Below, piece after piece: positions 11,290-22,465 of a stretch of DNA of 64,000 bases. The notes below the pieces were generated by a model that did not search any database, had not been told where the DNA came from, and worked only from the letters and a program-made list of their open reading frames with translations. The position numbers and the translations under genes were made by a program. Location of the stretch: NCBI GenBank assembly GCA_000750105.3, contig JPHH03000024.1, positions 248,001 to 312,000 on the forward strand, in the 5' to 3' direction. This DNA comes from Tolypocladium sp. Sup5 PDA-1 (taxonomy: Eukaryota > Ascomycota > Sordariomycetes > Hypocreales > Ophiocordycipitaceae). The stretch's first letter is position 1. Each line of letters starts with the position of its first letter.

Positions 11290-12950
11290 GGCGAAATCTC
11301 AAATTGTAATGCCAATAGTAATTTGCCGATAAAGCTGCGCGTTGACTTCATACCCCCAAACGCCTGATGTAACCTTTTTGAGTATCGCAGTCAGCTGCTT
11401 CGGTTTGTAGGCTGTTCCGGATCGTGACATCCAGTCACTCGCGCCACAGCAGGTCCGCAAGTCGACGTATGCAAATCAAATACCGAAACATAGCGGCTCC
11501 CAGCCGTGATGGTAGAAAACTCGCCACGTAAAACCCCCCGTTCATTTGCCATTTCGCTTTATGATGTCGAATGGCGTACATGATGGAGCCGTTCCAAACG
11601 AAAATACCACAACTCGATGAAGGGCTGTTTTCCCTTTGTAGACTGAGTAGTTCCCGTATCCGCGGTGGCTGACCACATGCCGTATAGAGACCGCCGAGAA
11701 ACATCTCGAGTAAAGTCGTCTTCTTGAGATAGGATGATACGGCGTTCCAGCTCCACTGCCCGTGCCTGGCAAGCCCGCCAGAGCGCACGGTGCAGGCCCT
11801 TACCAGAAGCTCTTCGTATTTGTTTTCGAGGCCATTGCACGGATGCTTTACGAATGAGTAGCCGCAATCGGAGCTTGTCATGTCGTCTTTCACCCTCATC
11901 AAGTCGACGTCGAGCTTCACGCCAAGCATAAGCGATGCGCACAGCTGCTCTGCTTCAGTGATGAAATGCCTTATCAGTTTCGGAAAGTCCTCTATTCTCA
12001 AATTGAACTTCTCCCCCCAGTACAACGTATCACCATTGTCGCTCCAGCGTAGGAGAAACGCCGGCGGCTCTGTACATGCGACGATGCGAGCGAAATTTCG
12101 AAGGCTCAGCAATTCCGCCAGAGCAGACTGCGAGCCGGCGACCATGTACGGTTCAGGGACCCGATTCAGTTGATCAAGCTGCTGTGTACGTGGTCGCTGC
12201 GGAATGCCGAGTGTAAGACATGGGCATGCAGACAATGCGTACTCCAGAAACAACAGGCGCTGGGCTTAGATGAGTGCAGAAGTGTGCGGACAGTATTGGC
12301 GAGCCAGCAAGAAAGATCGGCAATCCGGAGAGACGCCAAGAATGCCACTGAAACGAATAAGCAATATGGAACCAGGTTGTTCGTCTGTGAAATGCTCCAT
12401 GTGCGATGAGCTCCTCGAGCTCATCGCAAGCTTCAATGGCGGCCATTGCATCGGCCTCAATCTGAATGTACGAATTGTTTTGTCTCGCACCACCGTCTCG
12501 TCCTGGCTGAAGAACCCCGAGACATCATCAGAGGCGATGGAGGTATCAAGTTCTCCCTCCTCGTGGTCAAAGAACTCGTCACCAGAATCACTATCTTTAT
12601 CGCTAGAGTCCGTGGTAATGTCGTCTTCGTGTGCGGGATGAACATTTGTCGGACCGGCATCATCTCGTTGGGGTTCCACTGGCTCAGGCAAGTCGCTTTC
12701 ATGGTGACATGATTGTGTGTGGGGGGTTTCTTTATGCTTGTTGGAGTTGGCCGCTTGTGGCCATGCGCACGCGGAGATGTCGACGGATTCCCAAGCTGCA
12801 TGTTGCCAGATGCGCTGCAGGTGGCTCGCAATCTGCTCACCGATGTTGACCTTGGTTTCTCTTATTCGAATCTCGGTTTCCAGTCGGAAGGCTCGAAGAA
12901 CGAAAGTCAAGAATCGTTTCCAAACCATACGATACCTCAACCTGGATGAG
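11290..12950 (-). pseudogene. Telomere-linked-helicase-like gene fragment, helicase part absent
   Basis: Minus-strand frames carry blocks I associate with the long N-terminal region of fungal telomere-linked RecQ-like helicase proteins. In order: WKRFLTFVLRAFRL, HLQRIWQHAAWESVD, an acidic Ser/Asp-rich stretch, VDLMRVKDDMTSSDCGYSF, ENKYEELLVRACTVRSGGL, CGIFVWNGSIMYAIRHHKAK and FLPSRLGAAMFRYLICIR. After a stop at 11435 a different frame gives KQLTAILKKVTSGVWGYEVN and LYRQITIGIT, the expected next block. No DEAD/DExH helicase motif follows. The two main frames (12266-13018 and 11435-12253) are offset, so at least two frame breaks exist. The upstream end abuts the hAT fragment at about 12950. Family assignment rests on recalled sequence patterns. 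Confidence 0.65.
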
Positions 12951-12954
12951 AACC

Positions 12955-13459
12955 CTACCCCCCGCGAGATAGCCACGTTCCCGTTCGAGCTCTTCAACGA
13001 CGAGCTTCGGGCGGCCACACCACCGAGGACTCATGGCGCCAAGGTTGCCTGGTGGTGGGCGAAGGGGTTTCGTATGAGACTCAAGAGTAATAGCAAGAAG
13101 CCTCGGTGGGTATGTCGTATGTGCGTGAAGAAGTGCCGGGCCGTCTCGCACTTCTCGTACGAATCGAACGGCAGTGCCAATATTATCAAGCACCTACGAG
13201 ATATCTATGGGATCAAGGTAAGCAGTACCTCGCTTCTCTAACGGGGGGTCCCAACTGAACTTTGCAGGACCCAGGAAGGAAAGACGTAACGCCGCCCAGC
13301 CGCACGAAGACACTAGCGGAACACTTTGGAGTGACTGGAGCCCCAGCCGACCTGGGCATCTTCTCCACTATCTTTGGGAGGCTCAAACTAGGCGCATTCG
13401 AAGAGCTTCTCGTCGACTGGATTGTGAGGGAACGATCATGTGACTTTCATACTTTATGA
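12955..13459 (+). mobile_element. hAT transposase N-terminal fragment (BED-type finger)
   Basis: The plus frame contains WWWAKGFRMRLKSNSKKPRW, then a CRMC pair and HLRDIYGIK, followed by an intron (13219 to about 13267, GTAAGC donor, TTTGCAG acceptor). It continues DPGRKDVTPPSRTKTLAEHF and FEELLVDWIVRE. This order (BED zinc finger, H-x-x-x-YGI, then the FKKLLIDWIV-like helix) is typical of fungal hAT transposases. The frame stops at 13459, before any catalytic region, so it is a 5' fragment. It is read against, and abuts, the helicase-like fragment. Confidence 0.7.
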
Positions 13460-13595
13460 ATGGCCTCATTTTATGAATATTGTGCAAATAGCTAAGTCAG
13501 AGTTTTCCTTAGGAATCTCTTTCTCTCCTCGTAAACAATCATTTTGCCCAAGCTGCACTCGACCTCGTTCGTGCTCTTGTACCGTCACAGGGGGC

Positions 13596-15173
13596 TCAGA
13601 CGCCCTGCAAGCAAGCAAGTGAGGTCCCTATATCTCGCAAACGACACACAGTGCTATACATATCCCCGTATAATTCTTTCTCCTTCTCGACGGCATATCT
13701 TTCCATTACTTCTGCTTCTTCCAGCTTTCCCCGACGGCAAAGTACCAGTGCCAGGATGTGCATATCGTCAAGGGCCATGGTACCAGGGTCCCCTTCCTCG
13801 GTAGTTTTTGTCTTTAGATTCTCCCTCATCATCTTCTCGGTCTCTTCGAGGGTATAACGATAGGGGCAGGCGCCTCTAGCACAGATCCTCATGTCACCCG
13901 TTGATATATGTGGCCGGTATCGGGGCCCGAATGTCCGTAGCAAATCAAAAGGATTAATGTTTGTACGTTTTTCGATGAAATTTTCGATAGCTCTGATTGA
14001 AAGTATCGTTTGGCCGTGGTGTTTAAGTCCATAGCTAATCTCAACCTGCTCAATGTCACCATTGACGCAGAAGTCTCCAGTCATGTGACTTGAATGAAGG
14101 TTTAAAGTGTCTCTCATTGCAGAAAATACGCCATCCCATGACCCCTCATCGAGGAGAAGCACATTGTGCAGCTTGACTCGCTCTAGACTTTCTGAATGTC
14201 TAGAGAGAAAGTGAACTAGATCTGATGGATCGGAGAAAGCTCCATATTCAATTTCGATTTTTCGCAACCGTGGAATATTGAGGCTGCTGAGAAAGTCCGG
14301 CGACAGCTCAGCGTTGAGTGCATAAGTGGAAGATAATTTCAGCTGCTCAAGAAATGGGGCAGAATGAATCAATGCCAACAAGCCTTTCGAATTAATATCT
14401 TCTCCGTTTTCAGTAACCCACGGCAGGAGTATGTCCAGGACTTTCAGCTGTCCAAAGGCATAACGGTATTGGATAGATCTTGTGGGACTGAGATTTTGTA
14501 TGATACCTGTTAAAGGGAAATCGCCCTCGTCCGGGTCGCGAGATTGAAGCGTAAGGGCAGTGACTTTGGCATTCGTTGCGCATAGGGCAGCTGTGATGGA
14601 GCTAAAAACCCTACGTCCGGTTGGGAGCTCCAAGAAGTGCAGGACGTTATCGATTGGTAGCTCCACAAAGTTACACAACCAGTTATTGAAGGATTGTGAA
14701 ATGCAGATTGAGCGAAGTTTTCGGAACCGGGAAAGGGCGGCGGTTAGGCGTGCTACGTCTAAGTTGCTGTCTTCGAGAAAGTTGTGATATTGGCGCTGGC
14801 GGCAGTTCTCCGCGTACATCTCATCGATTTCCGCTGACGTATGCTCCACAGCATCAGAGTGTTGCTCCACGTAGGTGGCAAAGTCCTCTCTTGAAAAGTG
14901 CTCGTCCTCGAATTCTTCAAAGGTGTAGGTCAGATATTGTACTTTGTCGTTGTAATTAGATTGCGCCAAAGCTTGAAGTCTCCGATAGCCTTCTTCGTCT
15001 TGCACAAACGTAATATGTTGAAAAGCAAGCTGTGCCCCAATATTCGCTAGCCTTTTACAGACAGCTCGGCTCGATAAAATATCTCGCTTATTGCCGTAAA
15101 ATTGAAAACCTTCAGCAGCGTGGTAAAGGTTTTTGAGGATATTAATGAATATTTCATCCGGCAAACAAAGCAT
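13596..15173 (-). CDS. F-box protein with leucine-rich middle, 525 aa
   Basis: Single long exon. Residues 1-45 (MLCLPDEIFINILKNLYHAA, then SSRAVCKRLANIGAQLAFQH) form an F-box, the Skp1-binding module that lets such proteins act as substrate receptors in SCF ubiquitin ligases. The middle is leucine-rich (LEQLKLSSTY, LRKIEIEYGAFSDPSDLVHF, LERVKLHNVLLL), consistent with LRR-like substrate binding. The end (ALVLCRRGKLEEAEVMERYA, then EKEKELYGD) looks like one TPR/kinesin-light-chain-type repeat that is cut short, so the original protein may have been longer. I prefer ATG 15173 over 15257 because the F-box starts there and the extra residues look like 5' UTR. No internal stop or intron is needed. 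The substrate is unknown. Confidence 0.75.
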   Translation of the reverse strand: MLCLPDEIFINILKNLYHAAEGFQFYGNKRDILSSRAVCKRLANIGAQLAFQHITFVQDEEGYRRLQALAQSNYNDKVQYLTYTFEEFEDEHFSREDFATYVEQHSDAVEHTSAEIDEMYAENCRQRQYHNFLEDSNLDVARLTAALSRFRKLRSICISQSFNNWLCNFVELPIDNVLHFLELPTGRRVFSSITAALCATNAKVTALTLQSRDPDEGDFPLTGIIQNLSPTRSIQYRYAFGQLKVLDILLPWVTENGEDINSKGLLALIHSAPFLEQLKLSSTYALNAELSPDFLSSLNIPRLRKIEIEYGAFSDPSDLVHFLSRHSESLERVKLHNVLLLDEGSWDGVFSAMRDTLNLHSSHMTGDFCVNGDIEQVEISYGLKHHGQTILSIRAIENFIEKRTNINPFDLLRTFGPRYRPHISTGDMRICARGACPYRYTLEETEKMMRENLKTKTTEEGDPGTMALDDMHILALVLCRRGKLEEAEVMERYAVEKEKELYGDMYSTVCRLRDIGTSLACLQGV

Positions 15174-15940
15174 GGTATGAATGAGAGTCGCTGAAAACAC
15201 CGCGCGGTAAAAGTAGACGGAAATAATAATGGTGACGAATGGGTCAGAGGAGGGCAACGTTTGTTTGTTTCAAAAGATCAGGCGGATTGCACAAATACGC
15301 GACGGCATACGATTCACAAGGACTATCGCGGTCCTATATCGTCGATTTATCGATCGTATACTGCGGACGCAGGGTTGGTACAACGACAAAGCCCCGTTTT
15401 TACTACCGTAAGTATGTACATACTGTAAGCTCGCATCTCTTGCGTCTTTGGCCAAGTTCCTCTGACACGATGTGTTCTCCGGTCTCGCCAGCCATTTTCA
15501 GCTGATTGTTGAAGTTGCAGACCTACCTCATGGATCCTGCGGCTTTCGGCACTCATTACTGACCAACGCATTGGAGCTACAATTGGCTGATAAACAGGTC
15601 CGTCGCATACACACACACACACACACACAATTAATTACGCCCGGGGGCTCTCGGCCAATAGGGCATTATTTGCTATTGTACATTTCCGTTTCCCAAGCTC
15701 TGTCATGACCTCCTAAAAGCCCATACAGCGTCCCCTTTCTGCTCTTGTTTCCTCATTTTCCGTCTCTCTGCGGGGTCTCGTGTGTTTTTGTATTATTGGC
15801 AAGCTGGCTTGAAGGCTATTCTTCAAGTGTTTTCAGCGTCCTATCTACGGTGGCTGAAGCGGTGCCTGCTGTTCATGGCACGAGGTAATTAATGTGAGGT
15901 GGGTTAGTAAAAAGGGCGGATAAAGTGTTGCGATCTGGTT
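15174..15940. other. No gene; short CA microsatellite and a dispersed repeat
   Basis: A CA dinucleotide run is at 15608-15629. About 70 bp near 15755-15820 (around TCTCTGCGGGGT and GCAAGCTGGCT) resembles 37755-37820. Confidence 0.55.
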
Positions 15941-16950
15941 TCAACGTTGCGTATTATCGAGTCGGCCTGTGGCTATCGCAAATCGTATCGTCGCGCGGAC
16001 TGCTTCCATGTTTGGTGTCCATTTTGCGTCGTCGGACGGCGACTTTCCACCCAAGTAGAACGATAAGTTTCCTCTCTGTGTCTCGGTGCACTGCAGCATC
16101 TCGGGTCGGTGTGCCGTCCATTTTCTGCACCAGTACAGGAAGTGGTCGACCGTCTCTCTCGCTTGCCCACAGGCGCACTGCTGGGTCTTGCTGCTTTTAT
16201 GTTGTAAAGGTAGCCGCTTAGCCGCGCCATTCCGTCCTGAGCTGGGCCAGGACACTCGCTTCCTTCCATGTCAATCTGTCGTACAGCTGTCGAGTGTGTT
16301 TGCCTGGTAGTGCAGCATCGACTCTTTTCGAGTGTTTTCCGACATCATCTGGCAAGCATCTGTCCATCTTGTGCTCTGATTGTGCCCTGTTGAGAGTCGT
16401 CGACTGCATTCTGGGAAACTTTGTAGCTAGGATGGCGCCCTGCCGGATAGCATCTCGCGCCTCTTCTTTGGCCGTTTTCAGGAGTTCATGTTCGGCTCTG
16501 GTGGGCAACCATACGGCCGCCACGGTGTTTCCTTTGTCTTTCAATGCATTTGATAGCGTCGTATATGCATCCAGCGTATTCTTGTCCGGATTATTGGTGG
16601 GGGTTTCGCAGTGTGAGCACGGCTGCTTTGTTGCTTGTCAATAGTGCTACGCTGCGGTACCTCATTTCTGGCAAATGCTTGAACGCGTATGCCATGGCTG
16701 CCAGCTCACCGGAGAACGGGTTTTGCTCTGTTCTCATGCCAAGTGTGAAGGAAAACTGTTCAAGCTTCGGCCCTCCTAGCACCGACGAAGGGAGCTCAAC
16801 GACGCCACTGACCCCTACTACTCCATTCCGCGCCGAGCTGCCCACCGCGGAACGTATTGCCCAGCCCAGGTCTGCACGTCTCATCTCCGTTCCATCCTCG
16901 TCGTCGACCATGAATTTATGCGCCGTCTCTACAGACTGGCGGACACACAC
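15941..16950 (-). mobile_element. Tad1-like LINE, 3' end with RNase H relic
   Basis: Three minus-strand frames in series give the C-terminal region of a fungal non-LTR retrotransposon. 16950-16591 carries FTLGMRTEQNPFSGELAAMA and HLPEMRYRSVALLTSNKAAV, the RNase H region with its conserved Glu and Asn-Lys. 16544-16218 carries ARDAIRQGAILATKFPRMQS. 16255-15941 carries CACGQARETVDHFLYWC, the terminal zinc-knuckle-like motif of Tad1 elements. The frames differ, so at least two indels are present. No endonuclease or reverse transcriptase is seen, which fits a 5'-truncated dead copy. Confidence 0.75.
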
Positions 16951-17020
16951 ACTTCAGGATTGTCCACTAGTCCTGCATGTTGCCACATGATGGGTGCTCT
17001 TTCATTACCCCAGTCAACAC

Positions 17021-17221
17021 TGTCAACCGTCAGGATGCAGTTAGAATCACAGAATGAAAAGAGCTTGATTTTTGACTAGTTGAACGAGAAATAACGGTCA
17101 TAATATACATAAGAAAGGGAAGGTCTCCGGGAGTGAGGCTCTTGGCGATGTCGTAAGCTTGGGACGCAAGCTTGAGGTTGTCCGAGGCCTTGGCCCTCCT
17201 TGGCCTTGATTGGCGTTGACA
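17021..17221 (+). mobile_element. Solo LTR (family A), 201 bp
   Basis: Begins TGTCAACCGTCAGGATGCAG and ends GGCGTTGACA, nearly identical to 50441-50641. The flanking 5-mers are AACAC and AAAAC, a target duplication with one mismatch. No internal retrotransposon sequence adjoins it. Confidence 0.85.
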
Positions 17222-17507
17222 AAAACCGCTCTCAATGTCCGCAATCTGTGAGCTCCTACAGTACCAATAGTAGAGTTGATAGACATGTGTGTGTTTTGGC
17301 TCTGATTCTGGGGCCGTCGGGGCCGATCGCCAAAGGTGTTGACGGGCCGCGCCCTGCAGAGTCGCGTCGCTTGTGTGATCCGGCTTGCGATGCCGCCCGT
17401 ACTCTCCACGACCTGATCAGGACAATCCCTCGCCCCTGCCGGCCTGTCCGTTCAGCACAGACGAATATTCCCCTATCGACACCGCTGGCGAGACCGAAAT
17501 GTTAATA

Positions 17508-17873
17508 GGCGCGGACTTCGCAACAGAGCGCGACATATCACAGCTTGACAAGAGCAGGCCATCGCGGCAGCCGACGCCGGCTGAAGATGAGGCATTGTCC
17601 CTGTATGACCCTGTCGTATACATGCCCGAACTTCGCCTGGCCATTTGTCGTGTGTGCAGGCATGCTGTTTTAGCCGATGAGCTCAAGACCCATTTACGCA
17701 ACAAGAAGCATCGCTTGGCATTAACAATACAGCATAGAGCAGATATTAAGTCCAGGGTTCGGCAGATTCCGGGAATTTTGCAAACACAGGAGGATCTGAT
17801 ACGCTTCAAATTTCCCGCCCCCGATACTCCAGCATTGCCTCATCTCGCGCTCGGCAGAAACTCACCCCATTGA
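17508..17873 (+). pseudogene. Fragment with DUF3505 (OrsD-like) zinc module
   Basis: The plus frame has LYDPVVYMPELRLAICRVCR, then ADELKTHLRN, then VRQIPGILQTQEDLIRFKFP and PALPHLALGR. This pattern (Y-x-P plus two Cys, a distant His pair, then a GILQT block and a Pro-rich end) is what I know from OrsD/DUF3505 modules at the N-terminus of fungal helicase-like proteins. The frame ends at 17873; a further Cys pair (CEECEEP) occurs in a shifted frame just downstream. It is probably part of the same decayed helicase-like family as 11290-12950, but in the opposite orientation. Confidence 0.5.
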
Positions 17874-18282
17874 AGATGCGCGCCGCCCCACGATTCAACA
17901 GCGCCCGTCGACATCAGACCCTCAGTTTCTTCTTCTTGCATCAATGTGAAGAATGCGAAGAACCTAACAGCTCTAGTCCATGTAAAGGTGGGGTCTCTTA
18001 CCAGCGATCAGAATCTCTTTCGAAACATCTACGAAGCGTACTATGGTTCCTGGATGAACATGACTCTAGAGTGTCTCTGTTGTTCCCATTGTACCTTTTC
18101 AAGTTGTCCCAGAGGACGTTGCAGCAACTACAATTAGTGACTGGCTTGTTCGGCTTTGTCTCATTGCTCCACCGAGCTGTTCATACAACATGTCTGCGGA
18201 GGATCTCGTCCGGGACTTCGTTCACGTACGTATTTACTCCGACGGCCCGGAATCGAGCGAAACCGATACAGCCGCGGTTCGA

Positions 18283-18775
18283 CCTTGTCCCGGTCGGGAT
18301 AAAGACCTATCTCACGTGGTTCGAATCAGAATTGCCGCCAGAATCTGAGGTTGTCGCAAGGAGGTACCTCTATGAGCCTGTCCCCGTAGAGGATGTCGAG
18401 ATTGCCAAAGTTCCGCTGGCACACTTTCTGAGACCAGGTTCGCACCTCCGCATGTTCTGGCTGACGGCCTTCCCGAAGAAACTCCATGAGGAACTACGAC
18501 GACGAGCGGAACTGAAGAGCGTGTTCCTGGATGGGGTATCGGTAGCAACGAGACGTTTAACTGGGCTTTTGCCCTGGTCTGCACAGTCGGCATAATCATC
18601 GCGTTACTAATTGGCATGATGGTTTGCTCAGCAGCGAACTTGGATACCATATCGTCTTGGGGACTTGGAGCACACTTGGCTACCAGTATTATTCTTGGTT
18701 GGAAGACGCGTAGTTGCATGCGTCCCGGCACCGGATTCATATGCCTGCCAACTACATGTCTGTCTTAAGGGCGAG
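18283..18775 (+). pseudogene. Hypothetical fungal protein fragment with one membrane segment
   Basis: Open from 18283 with IKTYLTWFESELP, ARRYLYEPVPVEDVEIAKVP and FWLTAFPKKLHEELRRRAEL. A frame change near 18530 then gives GWGIGSNETFNWAFALV followed by GIIIALLIGMMVC, a hydrophobic helix. This resembles an uncharacterised fungal family ending in a Gly-rich, membrane-anchored tail. I saw no splice signals at the frame change, so I treat it as broken. No function can be given. Confidence 0.35.
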
Positions 18776-19939
18776 GATATACTTTTGGAAACTGCTTGAA
18801 GGTATGAAATCAGCCGCGAATCAATTAGCCGTGCTTTCTTTGCAGACAAACTTCTCCATCGTGTCGTCGCTGCCGTTGTCGAGCACTACGGCAGCATTAC
18901 CAATGACAACATAGTCGACGCCATCGCTGCTATGGCTCTAAGAGTACGGCGAAATCATTACTTACACTTTAAGAGTATATAACATGCTTCTGTTGTGCCC
19001 GGATATGTATGTCTTCGGTAATATTGCGTGCCTCTAATATCGGAGACGTTTTCCGTGAGAATCATCCGTGTCCAGGACCCCAACCCTTGGGAGCTTCTCC
19101 CTCTCATTCCTCTATGCTAGCAACGACCAATTTCACTCTTGTGTTTGCTGGCAAATGGAACTACAGCTACAAGTTCACGGGCCGATTGGGGTTGAAGTCC
19201 TGCAATTGTTGGGCAGCCAGCTCGCCGCCGTAGCTGGGCCCGCCGTGTCAAAGCCCATCGCATCAATCATGGTGTCAAGCACACTCGCGAGGACAATCAT
19301 CATCTGCTGACGCGGCGAAGCATTCTTGTATAGTCCTTGTCCCATGCATCTGGCCCGAGCGATTCGAAGGAGATGTGAGAACCAGCAGTGGTTTATGACT
19401 CGATCCACGGGCATGCCGCGGGCAGACCACGGGCCCCAGAGTATCGTCTAGCCCTTGACGCGGGACTTTCGAGACTTGGGAAGCCCGGAGCGGTAGGACG
19501 AGCTTCCCCTCGTGGCCGTCAACAGTTGAGTCGATGCGTCCTCGTTGGATGCTGCGAGCCGAGAGCAATGGATGGTCTGAGATTTGCGCGCCAATTCCCC
19601 CACATAAACCTTGTGCAGGAGACTCAAGCCGCAATCGCAGCGACCAAGGCCCGTAGCTTAACATGGGGCCGTGAACGTACATGGCCAGAGACTGGATGGA
19701 AAAGTACCATTGCGCGATGCCGCTGGGTGTGTTGCTGCGTACGACGCGAGGGTTTTGCAGGCGTGCACGTAGCGTCGACGCGACCACGTCTGGGACGCGA
19801 CACCCGCGCCCAAGCGAAGCCCGGACGGAGGCCAACAAGGAGGTCTGATACAATCCAGTGACCTCATCAACAGCAGGGCCTTATCGCAGGTCCGAGCCGT
19901 CAACCTGATGCAGCCGAAGGTCTCCCGCGTTCCTGGCTC
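18776..19939. other. Unresolved decayed DNA next to the copia relic
   Basis: Short overlapping frames on both strands. One plus frame, 19068-19310, has an Ala/Val/Leu-rich helix but no family I can name. Confidence 0.35.
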
Positions 19940-20871
19940 GGCATACCTTACCGTTGCCGCGATCGTCCAGGACCAGGATCGCTACGCAGGCCTTCACTGG
20001 CAGGCGCAGCGTCAACCTGCGACACCTACCGGGCGGAGTAATTCTAGATGTACCTTCCGCGATAATATGCCGCTTCCTGGACTTAAACCACGGTAGGGAG
20101 TTCATGTTGTTGATAATCGCCTGCAACACACTGCGGATGCCAGGCAAGCATGCTTTGGGCCAAAAATCACGACCCGCCAGTCCGCATTGGACCTCTTGCC
20201 GTAGCCAATGCTGATGAACATCAACGTGCCGCAGCTGCGTTGTCAATCTAGCTGCCTCTTCTGGTAGCAGCCGAATAGTCTGCCTGTTTTCACATTCTAG
20301 CTGAAGAGGTTCGTCCAGTCTGATCTGCAAGGCCCGGAGCACGGGCTGAGCTACCCCCCATGGCGAATCGGAAAGGCATCCACGTAGTGGAGCGCGGCAG
20401 CGCCGTGGGCACGCCCGATACGTGACGGTACGGCTCGGAGCCTTAGCCTGGAGCTGGTACGAAGTAGGGACACACGACAACCAGGTCAAAGCCCTCAACT
20501 CGGTGGCGAGATGACCACTCCGCCACTGTACCAACGGCCGCGACTGTTACGAGAGATCGAGTTTCAATCGTGGTTGTAGAGGTCCGGGCAGTCTTCCGGC
20601 GCACGGCCAAGGCGCCTGGTGTCTGGCGCATGGAAGCAACCGTTTGAAGACCCGTGGCCTTTGTTCCGCCAGCGTTAGTGTCGCTTAGCAAGTGACGGAA
20701 GTCCAGTCCCAGCCCGCGACTAGGGGAGTGATTGAACGTTGTTCCCAGGTCCCTGCAGCCTCGTGCACGTACTTGTCTCAACGCAGGGATCTGTGCACGC
20801 CAGACTAATTTCATTCCGAGAAGGCGCCTCGTGAAACAATCCGCCCAAGGCAACAGCAGGCAACACAGCAA
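19940..20871 (-). mobile_element. Ty1/copia relic (reverse transcriptase end and RNase H)
   Basis: The minus strand carries FNHSPSRGLGLDF, LLSDTNAGGTKATGLQT and GALAVRRKTARTST (end of the RT domain and start of RNase H). After a frame break it gives QTIRLLPEEAARLTTQLRHV followed by DVHQHWLRQEVQ, the characteristic C-terminal block of copia RNase H. No protease, integrase or intact RT precedes it, so this is an internal-deletion relic of about 0.9 kb. LTR-like sequence near 21270-21345 may be its upstream LTR. Confidence 0.65.
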
Positions 20872-21269
20872 ATGTTTCCGCGCTTGGCACTGTCAACTTG
20901 CCGATCCAACGCCCCTCAGGTACCCGCCGTTCGCCGCACCACCACCACTTTCGATAGTGGGTTAGCCGGGTCTGGAAATTGAGGCTGCAGATATAGGGAA
21001 CAGTACAGGTAATCGACTGAGCCAGGCCAAGTTGCCCTGCTTGGCGGCTGAAGGCTATGGTCTGTTGACCACCGTCGTCTCCTCTTGTGCCTGCGACATC
21101 GCAGAGTACAAAAGACGTCGAAGAAGTCCCGACTGGATCCATCGGGCACTCTAGGCCTGAGCTCACGCATTTTACGGCTAAATTCCTCTGCTCATCTACC
21201 TCCCGTCCTCTGCAGTATCGCAAGACTAGGGCTTCAATTAACTTAAAATTGACACTGAAAAACTCTTGC

Positions 21270-21345
21270 TTTTCTATCTAATTGAACAGGGAAGTTGATT
21301 CCCTTTATCTTGGGCCGTTGGGGCCTGTGATGCCGAGGCTGACGG
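21270..21345. repeat. LTR-like repeat (family C), copy 1
   Basis: Contains CTATCTAATTGAACAGGGAA (shared with family A) and TTGGGCCGTTGGGGCCTGTG, which recurs at 40485-40504. This suggests a second, related LTR family. Ends are not defined. Confidence 0.45.
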
Positions 21346-21421
21346 CGCTTTCCGACTGTTAGAGGCGTAAGAGTTTGGTTGAGAGCGTGAGGGTTCAATA
21401 GGTGCCCTGACGATCACACCT

Positions 21422-21966
21422 TTAAGGTTTACACGATCGCGAGCTTCTGTGCCACGTAGCCCTCGTAGCGCGTGCCTCACGCGGGTGGGGAGCCCGTGGC
21501 CGTGTTACAGCCGGCTTAGGGCTCACCACCACCACTTTCTTCACATTTCCGCTCTGATCCCAAATTACATTGAGTTTTTGCCCGGACGAGTATGTCTGTT
21601 GTTTACCCTCTAGGTCGACGTAATACGCCTTGCCACCAACAAGCCCTAGCTGATCAGGGCTCTGTGCCGACGAACTGCGGGAGCCCGGCTCAGGGCTCAA
21701 CACCACTTTCTTCACCTTGCCACTCTGCTGATCACGAATTATGTTGAATCTTTGCCCGGACGAGCATACGTGATCACGACCATAGCACAAACGTCTCCGC
21801 GCCGACGCACGATCTCTGGTCCAGATCTCCCGGCAACCGCCAAGTCAGAGTCGATCGAATTATCAAGCAGCGGCCATTCACTCCCCACACGAAACTCATA
21901 GGGTATATATACTTCGTTACTATCGGCAAGGAATCCGGTCGCCTCGTACCATTCCCAGGCGAACAA
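21422..21966 (-). other. Two offset frames with an internal duplication, uncertain gene
   Basis: 21422-21790 contains two similar units: SSGQRFNIIRDQQSGKVKKV and, further on, SSGQKLNVIWDQSGNVKKVV, each followed by a Ser-Pro-x-Pro stretch. The adjoining frame 21739-21966 has MFAWEWYEATGFLADSNEVY. I do not recognise the family; it could be a gene fragment with an in-frame tandem duplication. Confidence 0.25.
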
Positions 21967-22144
21967 GACGAAACTCTTTGGGAGATTGATTGGACCCAGT
22001 CAGCCAGTCTAGTCTCTTATCAAAGCATCGCGTCAATACTGCCACAGACCGGGCTCTAGTCACAAATAAATAATTGGAATATACGGCTCGCTTCAACCGG
22101 TCCTCCGTAAACGCTAATGTTCTAGTGTCACTGTGTTGCCTTAG

Positions 22145-22465
22145 TCATAGTGCCCGCCGTCCTCGACAATGATGGACGAGCACCGGTCCACCCACAATTC
22201 CTGTCATTGCCGGCTCGATAAAACCCTCTGGGTTTTTTCGTAGTGATAAGAGCTCTTTGCGTAACCGAAAAAGGTCCTCCTCGTTCCGCAAACTCGACTC
22301 GCTGTTTCGTGGATTGGGTCTATTGCCCTGCACCTCAATCCACCCTAGTTGTCGAAGCATGCGATTGTTGACGCCTTTATGCTCTACCCACTTTCTTAGC
22401 TTCCATTCATGTATCCATAGTTTCATGCAGAAGAACTCACCGATCTTCTTCGTCATTTCGGACAC
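22145..22465 (-). CDS. Hypothetical protein fragment, 106 aa
   Basis: Carries KLWIHEWKLRKWVEHKGVN, RMLRQLGWIEVQGNRPNPR and EEDLFRLRKELLSLRKNP. This looks like a real, charged helical C-terminal region rather than a chance frame, and I have the impression of a conserved uncharacterised fungal family. No start context or upstream exon could be defined, so it is probably a 3' fragment. Confidence 0.35.
   Translation of the reverse strand: MSEMTKKIGEFFCMKLWIHEWKLRKWVEHKGVNNRMLRQLGWIEVQGNRPNPRNSESSLRNEEDLFRLRKELLSLRKNPEGFIEPAMTGIVGGPVLVHHCRGRRAL

Noticed and set aside
15347..15628. Frame starting with alternating Cys-Val
   Set aside because: Translation of the CA dinucleotide run; no other support.
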